Positions 23,245-33,331 of a stretch of 64,000 bases of DNA are shown here, piece by piece. This DNA is from Microglena sp. YARC (Eukaryota; Chlorophyta; Chlorophyceae; Chlamydomonadales; Chlamydomonadaceae). The stretch is taken from contig CM039462.1 in the NCBI GenBank assembly GCA_022414725.1, forward strand, positions 45,322,945 through 45,386,944, given 5' to 3'. Under the pieces are notes generated by a model, which had not been told where the DNA came from, searched no databases, and saw only the letters and a list, made by a program, of their open reading frames with translations. The position numbers and the translations under genes were made by a program. Position 1 is the stretch's first letter. Each line of letters opens with the position of its first letter.

Positions 23245-24954
23245 TTAAGTATTAATTGAATATATAAAAGCCACCGCTGTACCAGATGTGATCGTCACTG
23301 AGTTATTGAATAGTCCGGAATAGGCAGTATCCGCGCTATCATAGTTCTGTATACCCCACCCAGTGTTGATTTGAAGACCAGGACTGGGTGAGTTTCCGTC
23401 AAGGTTTCCCTGTATCGCGGCGCCCCAAATACCATCATCTTGCGACACATATACCCGATCTGCAAACGTTGCGTAATTTAACGAGTTGCTGAAGCACCAC
23501 TTTCTGACAGATGAATCACTTGTGAAAATTAGCCCACCGGATGCATTGAACACATTAAACGTGTATGTGGCGCCATAGTTTGTGGTGTTGGCTTTGTTAA
23601 AGAAAGAGTCGAAGCTGTTTGTTCCGTCCGTGAACGTCCATTCGATCGTGAATTGTTGCACGTCGTTAAGGAAGTACATGCCGTACAGCTTTGTGAAAGT
23701 GACCGCAAGCTTCTCGGTGTTAAACTGCCCTACACCCGTGATCAGGGTCGTTTTTCTTAGTCGTTCGGCTAACGCTCCGACTGTGGGTGTGGCAAACAGA
23801 GTCCCCCCTAAGAGCTCTATTGATGTTTTAGCTGTGTCGACCACTGGTGACAGTGACGTAATAAAGCGACTCGAAACACCAAACCCTATATCTGTCACAT
23901 TCAAGCTGTCAAAGTCAGAGTATTTACCATATCCCGAAGTAACCGTCCCACCAGACATGAACCAATTACCGTTGGTGTGGTTAAATGACGATGTTCTTGT
24001 GCCCAGAGGGAGCTTGTATAGAATATTCCAGACGTTGTTGCCCCACCCGTATATGTAACCGTCAAGTTCTTGTGTGCCCATTGAGCCACCGCTCGATGCG
24101 CTTTCCCCGCCAAAGTAACCAGTTGTCTGATAGTTACCGTCGAAATCACCGTTACGGTCTTGCGTGAAATTGAACACAACCCAATCCGCTCCGTCTGCTT
24201 GGCCATCACCTTGTATCACCCTCGCACGATTGTACAGTGAGAAAAAATCTGTTCCATTGTTTTGCCCCCCTACATAGTATAGCGTATCGTGCTCCCCAGA
24301 CCATAAACTATCATTGTTGTTGGTGGATGTGTTTGCCACCCCGAATGACTGCAAATAGTTGAGCACTGTGCGCGGACCACCAGGTATGACGGCATACACA
24401 AATGCGTTATTATTCACTCCTGGAAACGATGGGATGCTCCTAGTCGTCGTCAGCGTCATCGTGAACGTCTTGGATACGGGGATCGCGCCAGGTCCCGTGG
24501 CAGTGACCGTGATACTGTTGTTTACGCTCGTGCCTGCCGTCGCCGTGATGACGCCCGTTGATGAGTTTATCGTCACGCCGGTGGGGTTGCCCGTCATCGT
24601 CCATGTTACGGTGCCATAGTTGGACGAGCTAACGAGGTAGCTGGTCGCCATCGAAAACGTAGCATTCGCTGACGTGTTCGTGCCGGTCAGCGTGGGGATC
24701 GTGTTGAGTACCGGTGTTTTGATCTTGTAAGCGCCATAGAAATCGCTCATCTTGATGTTGTAATTATTAGATGGCACGTTGGGTGCGGCAGCATTTGCTC
24801 CCACCGCCGCAAGCACGCCGTATGCTCCGCCTTTGCAGTATTCTGATAGCTTCAGATTCTGTCCCGCTGCGGCCGTTTGACCGAACTGTGCAGCGAGGTC
24901 TGATAATTTGATCGGTCCTGAGTTTTGCAACACCATTCTATTTTGCAACGCCAT
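23245..24954 (-). CDS. Phage/giant-virus-like tail structural protein with Ig domain
   Basis: 569 residues from MALQNRMVLQ. Three short repeats occur near residues 15, 34 and 67 (IKLSDLAAQFG, LKLSEYCKGG, IKMSDFYGAY), a pattern I know from tail or baseplate-associated proteins of cyanophages and algal viruses. Residues about 78-172 form a putative Ig (He_PIG-like) domain: GTVTWTMTGNPTGVTINSSTG, then VITATAG and SITVTATGPG. The C-terminal 390 residues are Gly/Asn/Thr-rich beta-type sequence without a motif I recognise. The frame is clean and full-length, in the same orientation as the RCC1 chimera downstream. It is probably a virion attachment or decoration protein. The upstream open extension to 25092 lacks an ATG and is unlikely to be used. 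Confidence 0.7.
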   Translation of the reverse strand: MALQNRMVLQNSGPIKLSDLAAQFGQTAAAGQNLKLSEYCKGGAYGVLAAVGANAAAPNVPSNNYNIKMSDFYGAYKIKTPVLNTIPTLTGTNTSANATFSMATSYLVSSSNYGTVTWTMTGNPTGVTINSSTGVITATAGTSVNNSITVTATGPGAIPVSKTFTMTLTTTRSIPSFPGVNNNAFVYAVIPGGPRTVLNYLQSFGVANTSTNNNDSLWSGEHDTLYYVGGQNNGTDFFSLYNRARVIQGDGQADGADWVVFNFTQDRNGDFDGNYQTTGYFGGESASSGGSMGTQELDGYIYGWGNNVWNILYKLPLGTRTSSFNHTNGNWFMSGGTVTSGYGKYSDFDSLNVTDIGFGVSSRFITSLSPVVDTAKTSIELLGGTLFATPTVGALAERLRKTTLITGVGQFNTEKLAVTFTKLYGMYFLNDVQQFTIEWTFTDGTNSFDSFFNKANTTNYGATYTFNVFNASGGLIFTSDSSVRKWCFSNSLNYATFADRVYVSQDDGIWGAAIQGNLDGNSPSPGLQINTGWGIQNYDSADTAYSGLFNNSVTITSGTAVAFIYSINT

Positions 24955-25364
24955 TATAAAAGTGCTCTCACAATCGCAAGGCTGGTTCTTGGGTAACTTG
25001 GTTCCTACCGAGCTTGACAGCGCAATCATGAAAAAGTATGGGGGGCGTTGGGCACTACATTCTGATGGTGGCAGAAGCAGCAGCGACGGCAACCGGGAGA
25101 AGCATCACTTGGAGAGGTTCTTTTTTCGCCCTGGGGTGAGTTTGACGGAACTTCTCGTATGCCACCTTGAGTGCGATGCACGCTGGAACGTTTTCCACGG
25201 AATTGACTGCCTTGAAAACAGTATCAAGAATCGATATGTTGTTCAGAAGTGGATTCTAGAGTCGTGTGCTCTTCTCAATCCGTCTTGCGACACCACCCCT
25301 ACCCCATTCTTCTCCCACGCTTTCCGCATGTTTGTCACAGTCCATATGTAGAGACCGGCTACAT
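24955..25364. other. Upstream region, no gene
   Basis: Possible promoter region of the Ig-domain protein gene; no clear motif. A short ACATACATAC microsatellite lies at 25360-25378. Confidence 0.4.
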
Positions 25365-25525
25365 ACATACATACATACGTCGTATTGTCTGCTGCATGCA
25401 TGTGAACTGTGGGCTCCCCTCCGGTTGCCCACCCGCTCGGTTCCTCGCGGACTTCCCGTGGGGCTCCCCTCCGGTCGCCCCCGCTGGGGGAAGAGGTGAA
25501 AGGGGCTCCGCCGCTTGTTGAATAC
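25365..25525. repeat. Dispersed GC-rich repeat R1
   Basis: The block contains GTGGGCTCCCCTCCGGT and GAGGTGAAAGGGGCTCCGCC then GCTTGTTGAATACAAT. It also occurs at 40738-40825 and 43878-44032. It has internal duplications of the GGCTCCCCTCCGGTCGCCC motif. Confidence 0.8.
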
Positions 25526-26204
25526 AATCTGCAACTGAATCGACATAAAACGAGTGCGCCACCGCGTTCCTTTTGACTCCCGCATGACACACACATTGAG
25601 TCTGCTTTAATCCTCCGTGTGAGAATGAGTATGCGCAAGTCACGTGATCCCCGCAATCCGCTCGACTGCCGACATGATCGATCATGTATGTATCATCTTC
25701 TGTGTCGACGACAAGTGTTTCGTTTGCGCTTCGAAAAACGAGTGTAAACCACGCAAAATCCAGTTCCTTGCATGTTATGAACGGATTTTCTGTATGCCCT
25801 GCGTTCCACACATGCAAATATTTTTGGCTGCTATTGAATATTATGTTTGCTACAGCATCATTAAAAACCGTCTCCTCTTTACTTGTAGCAGATATAAAGC
25901 TAGGTTCATGTTATCGAGTTGCGCAACAACACATACCATTCTGTGGGGCGAGCTTAAAAGTCATTGCAGGCCCTCACGCAGATTTTGGTACGAAAAACGT
26001 GTACACCATCCAATTACTTAACCCGCCTCCACAATGTGATCTTCCATACTTTAATAGTAAATTTGAGAGTGCATTTGAGCACGTCACCATCAAAATATAT
26101 GGTCCACACTAAGCTGGTGGTTTCCGCAAATCCGACAATAACAGTCTGCTTGAGACGACACGTGTTTTCGCGCACCCTCGAACCACGAATGTAAACAATC
26201 GATT
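25526..26204. other. No gene seen; GAGTGTAAAC motif
   Basis: It contains AAAAACGAGTGTAAACCACG near 25734 and a TCTGCTTGAGACGACACGTG box near 26145. No supportable coding region. Confidence 0.45.
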
Positions 26205-26205
26205 C

Positions 26206-26333
26206 TTTACACCAGCCTGTATCCTTTGCGATTACACCAGCCTGTATCCTTTGCGATTACACCAGCCTGTATCCTTTGCGATTACACCAGCCTGTATCCT
26301 TTGCGATTACACCAGCCTGTATCCTTTGCGATT
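26206..26333. repeat. 25-bp tandem repeat, 5 copies
   Basis: The unit is TTACACCAGCCTGTATCC plus TTTGCGA, repeated almost perfectly five times. Confidence 0.95.
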
Positions 26334-26690
26334 CCCCTATCGATATACGAGATCTATTGTCTAGCAGCCTCTGCTTGACATGTGATCACCGTTTGCGATT
26401 ACTTTACCGGGTTTTCCGTCATCTGTGAGTGATATCTTACAGTATCGAGGTATTGACACAGGTGCCGTGATGCGCGAGGTCACCGTGTGATGTGACTCGA
26501 CTCGACAGGTGCCGCCATGATGCGCGAGGTCGCTCTGTGACTCGACACAGGTTCCGTCGTGATGATAGTGGTCGGTCTCCCTGTGAGTGACTACTCGACA
26601 CAGGTTCAGCCTGATGCGAAACTCTCCCTGTGAGTGACTACTCGTCGCCTCCGATGCAGGTTCCGCCTGATGCGAAAGTCTCCGTCCTTG
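26334..26690. repeat. Dispersed repeat R3 with minisatellite
   Basis: It begins CCCCTATCGATATACGAG and continues through GATTACTTTACCGGGTTTTC, then about four units of GACAGGTGCCGCC...GATGCGAGAGGTCG. Related blocks lie at 38968-39490, 43250-43745 and 45155-45890. Confidence 0.8.
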
Positions 26691-26854
26691 ATGAGATGAG
26701 GGAGGGTCATGATAAAAGACCCCGTAACATCATAATTTCCTTTTGTTTTGTTCTCTCTTCCTCATTTCTCGAAGCAACAGCAGCAGCATCCTTCATCTAT
26801 CCGATAGGTGGTGGGTCCCGTGAGAGGATCTTCTCGTATTCCCAATACAGTCGG

Positions 26855-27202
26855 CTACCTTGACACCACTCTCATCGATCCGATATCCTTATCAAAGAAG
26901 GCTGCATACAGTGTTCCTCTGTATGCGCTCGCCTGGATGTGCGCCGCCTCACTTATGTCATTTGGATCATCATCAGTATCCGACGATCTGCCTGAACGAC
27001 GACCCTCCTTCTTTTTTTTTAATAATGTTTTTGGTACCGTCCGCACTGCGTGTAGCCCGTGTTCGAGCAGTGCGTATATTGCCTCGTCCCTGTGTTGTGT
27101 TTGCGAATCTATCCATTCTTCGAGTCCCATGTGAAACCCAATAGGTAAAGATACGGTCAATGTCTTTGTAGGTTTCATCTTGTTTTTGTTTTCCGTTTCC
27201 AT
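26855..27202 (-). CDS. Small ribbon-helix-helix-like DNA-binding protein
   Basis: 115 residues. Residues 12-55 fit a ribbon-helix-helix (CopG/Arc-like) pattern: a beta strand TLTVSLP, a helix FHMGLEEWIDS, a turn, then RDEAIYALLEHGLHAV. This is followed by a basic stretch (LLKKKKEGRRSGR) and an acidic stretch (DTDDDPND). RHH proteins bind DNA as dimers and usually repress transcription; this role is inferred. The start at 27202 sits about 25 bases after a repeated promoter-like block that also precedes two other genes. The family call is from pattern only. Confidence 0.5.
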   Translation of the reverse strand: METENKNKMKPTKTLTVSLPIGFHMGLEEWIDSQTQHRDEAIYALLEHGLHAVRTVPKTLLKKKKEGRRSGRSSDTDDDPNDISEAAHIQASAYRGTLYAAFFDKDIGSMRVVSR

Positions 27203-27217
27203 GTATTCTCCTCTTCT

Positions 27218-27330
27218 TCTGTTATACAGTAGTTCTCAAATAAAGTGAGACACACCTTATAATCATCCAGACTGCAGATCGTTGCTTTTGGGCAACGTTG
27301 GGGGGGTGCAGCAGGTTGAAGAGGTTCTTA
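27218..27330 (-). promoter_or_regulatory. Repeated promoter-like block R2 (copy 1)
   Basis: On the minus strand it reads AAAAGCAACGATCTGCAG, then GATTATAAGGTGTGTC and CACTTTATTTGAGAACTACT, ending about 25 bases before the ATG of the ribbon-helix-helix gene. Near-identical blocks lie just upstream of the genes starting at 34526 and 36310. The distal part is derived from an LRR gene. Confidence 0.55.
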
Positions 27331-27462
27331 AGCGATCGCTTCTTTCTGAATTTCGTCATCCGTTGCATTCCATGCTAAAAAAAAAAATTGACGCACATTT
27401 TCCTCCTTTTAAAACCAACAACAACAACCTTTGATAAACCACCCAATATCTTTCCCGTCGTC

Positions 27463-27695
27463 ATGTCTTCCATGTCTGCTGCCCAAATCAATGCGTTCGT
27501 CGATACCAATATCTTCGATGTCGTTCAGAGAAGGGATCGAACTAAGATATCCAAAAACGCCACCATCGATCAGTTGAAGAGCATCTGCAACGCAGTCATA
27601 TCCCTGACCAGCGTTCTTGATTGCCTCGCCGACTCTGTCGGCGCAATGAAGATGGCACATGCTAAGTTTCTCGAAGATTCCCCAAAATGGGAGAA
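27463..27695 (+). CDS. 5' part of a gene split by the transposon
   Basis: The frame from ATG 27463 (MSSMSAAQINAF) runs 77 codons plus two bases to the transposon boundary. It contains a helical segment (TIDQLKSICNAVISLTSVLD). Beyond 27695 the open frame continues only into transposon DNA. If one AGAA copy and the element 27696-32534 are ignored, the frame joins exactly to 32539-33202 without a stop, giving a 298-residue protein. No domain is recognised. The original gene was probably a viral gene of unknown role. Confidence 0.65.
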
Positions 27696-27771
27696 AATGG
27701 GCGTTCCTGCTTCCGAACGGATTTCCAATCTTACAATCACTTTTTGGGGGTCTTTTGATGCTTTCCAAATG

Positions 27772-28016
27772 CAATCTTACGATAAAAATCGTAAGATTGT
27801 AGTCAATTTTGACAGAATATGCTTGAAATGAGCTTGAAAGACGGAGAAACGTACAGATTGCGAATGTTACAACGTTGAAATGCCATATTTTGTAACAAAA
27901 GGTGTTAACATCAATTCGTGTCTTACAATTATAATTGTAAGAAATAAAGGGAAAGCGGACGGTTATAAGTCGGCAGGCAGAATTCAGCTTTTACATCTTA
28001 CAATAAAAATCGTAAG
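27772..28016. repeat. Subterminal palindromes, left end of right transposon
   Basis: Mirror images of those at 20231-20474: positions 27772-27799, 27922-27941 (perfect CTTACAATTATAATTGTAAG) and 27997-28016. Confidence 0.8.
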
Positions 28017-28070
28017 TATAATTCATTTAATTTTTCTAATTTAGTAAAAAACGGCTATGTGTCAAACATC

Positions 28071-29165
28071 TTACTCCTCCTCCTCCCCCCCCTCCTCGTC
28101 CTCCTCTTCCTCTTCCTTCTCCTCCTCCATGTCCCCATCCCCATCTTCCTCCACCTCCATCTCCTCCTCCTCAGCAATGTCTGCATTGTCTCCATCCGAT
28201 TGCACAGCCTCTGCCCTGGTGTCCTTCTCAATGGATTGACAAGCTAGGAGCATGCTTGTGTGGTACTTTCTCTGGATCTTCATACCCTTGGTGGGTTCGC
28301 AGCTAAATTGAAATGCGTCAATGGGAATATCGCCCGTCCATGTTGCTTTTCTCCTAACCCCCACGGTAATAGGCACAAGCTTGTGGTCCATCCAATCTTC
28401 TGGCCAAGTTGGGTATTGTGTTTCAGTGTACACCAACTTCTGAGCCCCAGAGTACAAGGGCTTTAAATACACACATTCCACTTCTCCATTCACTGGTAGT
28501 GATTTGACCTCCACCACGTCCCATCCTCTCAATCCGCTAGAGTCATCCATTTGTACCTTGACCACAGCGACATGACCAACAACCAAATCAGTAGTGGGCT
28601 CGTAGGCTATTCTTCTATCCGTCCCTTGTGAAGAATATAAGTACAACACATCCTCCTCCTCTGGCCTTTCCATATTAGTCTCCAAAGTGTGTGCGACCTT
28701 CATAGTCTTGGCAATCTCGTTACTTGCAGGTAAAATGTCTGACACATCCATGGACAAGTCATCCAATGCTGCTATCAAGCGCTTGGCCATTGATTTCTCA
28801 GACTGTGTCAGAACACGACTGGTTGCTGACAACTCCGATGGGAAGTCGACAAAATGTTGGTCTTTCGGGTACTCCCCAGTCACAGCATCATCTAGTTGAG
28901 TGCTCCAATAACTCTTCTCAACGTTGAAGAAATCAGTCCACCACTTATTGCTGGCTTCCCAAGTTTCACGAAGCTTCTCGGCAATATGTTTAAAGGACTG
29001 GGCATGGGATGGGCCATCGGCTGCTGGTTCATCCATCGGCTGCTGGTCATCGGCTGCTGGTTCTAGAAGGTCCTCCGCTGCTGTCGTACACGGACATCAG
29101 CTACGGGTCCTGCACGGTCGTCACTGGCGGTTTGTACAGGACCATCGGCCATATGGCCTGCATGG
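28071..29165 (-). pseudogene. C-terminal half of DUF7869-like transposon protein
   Basis: It is open from 29036 to 28071 and encodes the same region as exon C of the left copy (HIAEKLRETWEASNKWWTDF, WPEDWMDHKLVPITVG, acidic tail). Here the G-run and the YSSQGTDRRIAYE region are in frame, so this copy shows the original reading. One base is missing near 29085 relative to the left copy. The N-terminal half, including the conserved QMDNA and GHTH motifs, is deleted; at 29165 the sequence jumps to the internal ORF. It cannot encode a complete protein. Confidence 0.75.
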
Positions 29166-29451
29166 GCCTCCGAATGCTAGTGACTTCAAGCAACTGGGCT
29201 GTCTTGACTTCCGCAAGGGTGAGTGTCGACCAGAATGCTCCGCACATATGCCTGCATTCGCCGCGAAAACTCAACCAGTGAGCGTGCGTAGCCGTAACAT
29301 AGAAGTCTGGTCCACCAACAACGACTTCGATGTTCATTGGCACTTGGCGCTCCTTGGTCCATTCATCCATGACGCCGCATCCCAAATCCTTCCCGTCCGA
29401 TTGGAGTTTTACTTCCACGGTACTGTTCATTGTAGACCCTGCGGAAAACAA
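29166..29451 (-). CDS. Transposon-internal ORF/exon, copy 3
   Basis: Third copy of the peptide at 15440-15736 (VEVKLQSDGKDLGCGVMDEW ... HAHWLSFRGECRHMCGA), next to the deletion junction. High conservation across three copies suggests coding function in the parent element. Confidence 0.4.
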
Positions 29452-29499
29452 ATAGGTTGGTAAAGCAAATGATTCAGATTCAGATTCAGATTCAAAATC

Positions 29500-30225
29500 A
29501 GATTCAGATTTAGAGAAAAACCAAACTCAGAATACCCATAGTCCTCCCGATCATAATCGGGAGCATTGTCAAACCCAACGAGCAAATGATTGAGAAAACC
29601 AAATTCGGAATACACATAGTCCTCCCGATCATAATCAGGAGCATTGACAAACCCAACGAGCGAATGATTGAGAAAACAAAACTCGGAATACACACAGTCC
29701 TCCCGATCATAATCGGGAGCACTGACAAACCCAACAAGCGAATGATTCAGAAAACATGTACTCGGCATACCCATAGTCCTCCCGATCATAATCGGGAGCA
29801 TTGTCAAACCCAACGAGCAAATGATTGAGAAAACCTAATTCGGAATACACACAGTCCTCCCGATCATAATCGGGAGCAATGACAAACCCAACGAGCGAAT
29901 GATTCAGAAAACATGTACTCGGCATTTTTTTTTTTTTTTTTTTTTGTACTCGGCATACCCATAGTCCTCCCGATCATAATCGGGAGCATTGTCAAACCCA
30001 ACGAACGAATGATTGAGAAAAACCAAACTCAGAATACCCACAGTCCTCCCGATCATAATCGGGAGCATTGTCAAACCCAACGAGCGAATGATTGAGAAAA
30101 ACCAAACTCAGAATACCCACAGTCCTCCCGATCATAATCGGGAGCATTGACAAACCCAACGAGCGAATGATTGAGAAAACCAAACTCGGAATACACACAG
30201 TCCTCCCGATCATAAAAAAATCAAT
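29500..30225 (-). repeat. 78-bp hairpin minisatellite, right transposon
   Basis: About nine units in reverse orientation with one T-run. Each carries CTCCCGATCATAATCGGGAG. Confidence 0.9.
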
Positions 30226-30229
30226 CCTA

Positions 30230-32300
30230 AAACCAGTCAAAGAAAACTTGATCCACCGAATGCCTAGACGGAACAGGCAAAAGGGCTAAATTCTTCTGGG
30301 CTATGACATTTCATCAGTAATGCTATGCAAGTCAAGCAGGCCTCAACTACACATCTTTGCTTTACCTATTGCAGTACTGGGCCACTAAAACAAACCTAGT
30401 AAATAGGTAGGTGGCCGAGGTGGGCAAGAACACAGTAAAATAGAAGAACTGCAGGTGTACATGATCCATATGTCAGTGTTATGTAAAGTACCAATCACAA
30501 CATAAACACCCAATCACACTCCCGGCAAAGATTAACCAATAAACAAGGCAACCTGTTGGCAAGCAGTAACTTGGTCAACACAGGCACAAGGCAGCTAAGT
30601 CTGGGCTACAATTGCAGTCTACCACTACACTGCAATTCATAACCAAACCAGACGCTATGGAAATCTTGGAACGGTAGCTAAGGACGCATGCCATATGGGT
30701 ATGCAGTACCGTCCGCCAGTACTCTGACGCAGGTGCAGGCGGGTAACCATCATGCAGGTAGGCAGGCCTCAGGAAGGTGCAGGCGGGTGCAGAGCTGTTC
30801 GCCAGTACTCCGGCGCAGGTGCTGGCCCGGCGCGTGTCCTGGTCTGGTCTGGCAGATGCAGGCGGGTAACCGCCATGCAGGTAGGCAGACCTATCCAGTG
30901 CTCCGAGCGCCAGTGCTCCTGGCTATCTGCCCAGCATCCACCAGAGAAGGTGCTAGGCAGGACAGTGACAGTGAAATGCATTGCGCAAAGGGTGCGAGAA
31001 TTAGAAGCAACTCGGGGGTTATTCACAACCACCCGGTGCTAATGCAGATGCGCAGCAAGGCGATGCAGAAAGCGAAAGGCAAAGCAGCAGATCATGAGAA
31101 CAGAGCTGAAGTGAATTCCCATAGCAGTGAAATGCATTGCGCAAAGGGTGCGAGAATTAGGTGCAACTCGGGACCATGCAGGGCCACCCGGTGCTAATGC
31201 AGATGCGCAGCAAAGCAATGCAGGATGCAAAAGGCAATTTGCGCAAGGCATGAAAGGAGGTGAAAGCGCAAGGCATGAAAAGAGGTGAAAGCGCAAGGCA
31301 TGAAGCAAAGCCTTTCCGACTTATCAAAACAGTCTTTCATGCATGCGCAGCAAGGGGGGGCCCGGCAAGGGGGGTCAATCAATGCACATCAAGGGGTCAT
31401 GCAAAGGAGTCAAGCTGCCAGGTCATGCAAAGGGGTCAAGCTGCCAGAGAAGGTACTGGGCATGGCAATCAATGCACAGCAAGGAGTCATGCAAAGGGGT
31501 CAAGCTGCCAATCCATTGAGAAGGACACCAAGGCAGAGGCTGTGCAATCGGATGGAGACAATGTAGACATTGCTAAGGAGGAGGAGATGGAGGAGGAGGA
31601 AGATGGGGATGAGGGCATGGAGGAGGAGATTCTAGTGCAGCGATTGTACAGGCGCTGTTGTTACCCAGCAAGTTAGCATTGGCCCTCTTTCTACAACGTG
31701 ATAGCCTGTTCCCACAGCCAATCTAGAGTAGACAGTATTGTGTCAGGTAGCACCATGGCGTCAGTTAGCACATGACCTGTCAGCACCAAGTGCAGAAGTT
31801 ATCACCAATGGACTTGTTGGCAGCAGTGCAACATTAGCACCGTGCACAAGTTTGCACGAGTGTACTAGTTTGCCTTATCCAACACACATTTTAGTGATTT
31901 CAGGATTCTAGGATGGCAGTTTGCAGATTTAAGGATATAAATTTGTGTTATGTACATAATGAGGCTATGAGGTATGAAATTATGAATAATAAGTCCTGAG
32001 TTAGGAGTTATTAGTTCTGACTTGTATAAGGTACATATAAGTTCTGAGTTGTGAGTTGTACATAAGTGAGTTACAGATTTCGATGTAATAAGTACTAAGT
32101 TGTACTTTCGAACTGTTGAGTTGTGAGTTGTGAGATAAATAATTATGGGCAATGCGTTCAAGACTTTGTAAACAGCTTTCACCTTCCTCTTGACTGTCCT
32201 CTACAATTGATTTTGTATTGGAATACTTCGAAGGAACTTTCTCTCTCTCCAAACGAGCAAATCAATGTTACAATTGAAATTGAAGGGAATAGTCTCTTTC
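30230..32300. other. Transposon 5' region, non-coding
   Basis: 30230-31830 is the inverse counterpart of 10456-12060 with many small indels. 31860-32150 is AT-rich with GAGTTGTGAGTT-type short repeats and is seen only in this copy because the other is in the gap. No protein recognised. Confidence 0.6.
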
Positions 32301-32319
32301 TCCGGAATACAACAAAACA

Positions 32320-32492
32320 ATCTTACAAAATAAATTGTAAGATATTTTCGTAAAATGCACCAAAAAAGCAAAATCAATTCATTTGCGAAAACGATCTTAC
32401 AAAATAAATTGTAAGATATTTTCGTAAAATACACCAAAAAAGCAAAATCAATTAATTTGCGAAAACGATCTTATAATATTTATCGTAAGATT
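32320..32492. repeat. Subterminal palindromes, right end of right transposon
   Basis: Palindromes at 32320-32343 (ATCTTACAA...TTGTAAGAT), 32394-32416 and 32469-32492, with the first two in a 73-bp direct repeat. They match the ATCTTAC...GTAAGAT pattern at the opposite end. Confidence 0.8.
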
Positions 32493-32538
32493 TCAGTAAA
32501 ATAAAAAATCCGTTCGGAAGCAGGAACGCCCATTAGAA

Positions 32539-33202
32539 GGAGCCCTTACAGACCATGCTTCTCCCTGTTGCCGTCGCTGCTGCGAATGCCGTCGCTTCTG
32601 CTTCTGCTGCTGCTGCTGCTCCTGCTGCTTCCTCCTTGCTTGCCCTCGCCAGTGCCCTTGCCCTCCCAGAGGACGACGAAACCACCGAGGACGTTGGCAC
32701 GGGGTCCGGCAGTAGCGGTAAAAAGCGCCGCGCCAATGGTTCACGCTTTGTGTCACCCTCTGTGGCTCCTGCTCCTGCTCCTGCTGCTCCTGCTCCTGCT
32801 GCTTCTGCTGCTGCTGCTGCTCCTGCTGTTCCTGCTGCTTCTGGTGTCTCGTTCTCAACGTGCTCCCTGTCATCCTCCTTGGCCTCCGGTCGTGTTGGTC
32901 GTTGCGGGGGGTCCGTTCTAAAGAACGAGCTTCCTGTTGGCTCCAAACACGGCGATCTGACCATCGTGGGGTACCCCCCCACCCTGGGCTGCACTGCTGT
33001 CACCATTCACGGCAACCCGTGTGGTAGAAACCAGGTGCTCTTAAGCAACCCCAATGGTGGGACCTTCACCACTGGCAAGTGCGCGCACCTAGCGTGCATG
33101 AACCAGACTCCATCCAAGCGTGAGGCGTACCTCGCCAAGAAGCTCGCTGCTATCGAGCTCTCAATTGAGCTTCGCTCCCTGTCCCTCAGCCAGCAGCTTT
33201 AG
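32539..33202 (+). CDS. 3' part of the transposon-split gene, Ala-rich, Cys/His motif
   Basis: It continues the frame of 27463-27695. From the internal ATG at 32555 it encodes an Ala-rich stretch (residues 1-50 of this part), an acidic patch (PEDDETTEDVG), a basic KKRR motif, a second Ala/Pro repeat, then a compact C-terminal domain with GNPCGRNQVLL and GKCAHLACMNQ, and a charged helical tail (KREAYLAKKLAAIELSIELR). The C-x(n)-C-x2-H-x2-C arrangement could bind zinc. Function unknown. The fragment might still be translated from 32555, but the N-terminal 77 residues are separated from it by the transposon. Confidence 0.6.
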
Positions 33203-33249
33203 TTATATAGATACTCAGTTATTTAGATACTCTTTTTTTTTCTACATTT

Positions 33250-33331
33250 CTTAGAGTCTTACCTCGCTAAGAAGCGCGCTGCTATAGATCTCTCAATTGA
33301 GCTTTGCTCCCTGTCCCTCAGCCAGCTTTAG
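33250..33331 (+). repeat. Duplicated 3' end of the preceding gene
   Basis: CTTACCTCGCTAAGAAGC, TCTCAATTGAGCTT and CCCTGTCCCTCAGCCAGC repeat the end of the gene at 33124-33202, including its stop. It is a small tandem duplication now in the 3' flank. Confidence 0.75.

Larger units (their letters stand above)
27696..32534 (-). mobile_element. Large inverted-repeat transposon, right copy, internally deleted
   Basis: 4839 bp. It starts AATGGGCGTTCCTG then CTTCCGAACGGATTT, and ends with the reverse complement at 32534. AGAA flanks both sides (27692-27695 and 32535-32538). It is the inverse of the left copy, but has lost the part equivalent to about 15716-19085 (most of the DUF7869-like gene and the inverted satellite arm). 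Its 78-bp satellite is shrunk to about 0.7 kb. It is therefore probably non-autonomous. Confidence 0.93.

Noticed and set aside
20552..27695. Composite transposon mobilising the virus-like genes
   Set aside because: The right copy has its own AGAA duplication inside a gene, showing independent insertion.
32493..32921. Minus-strand Gln/Glu-rich and plus-strand Leu-rich frames
   Set aside because: Shadows of the CTG/GCT-rich Ala region of the real plus-strand gene.
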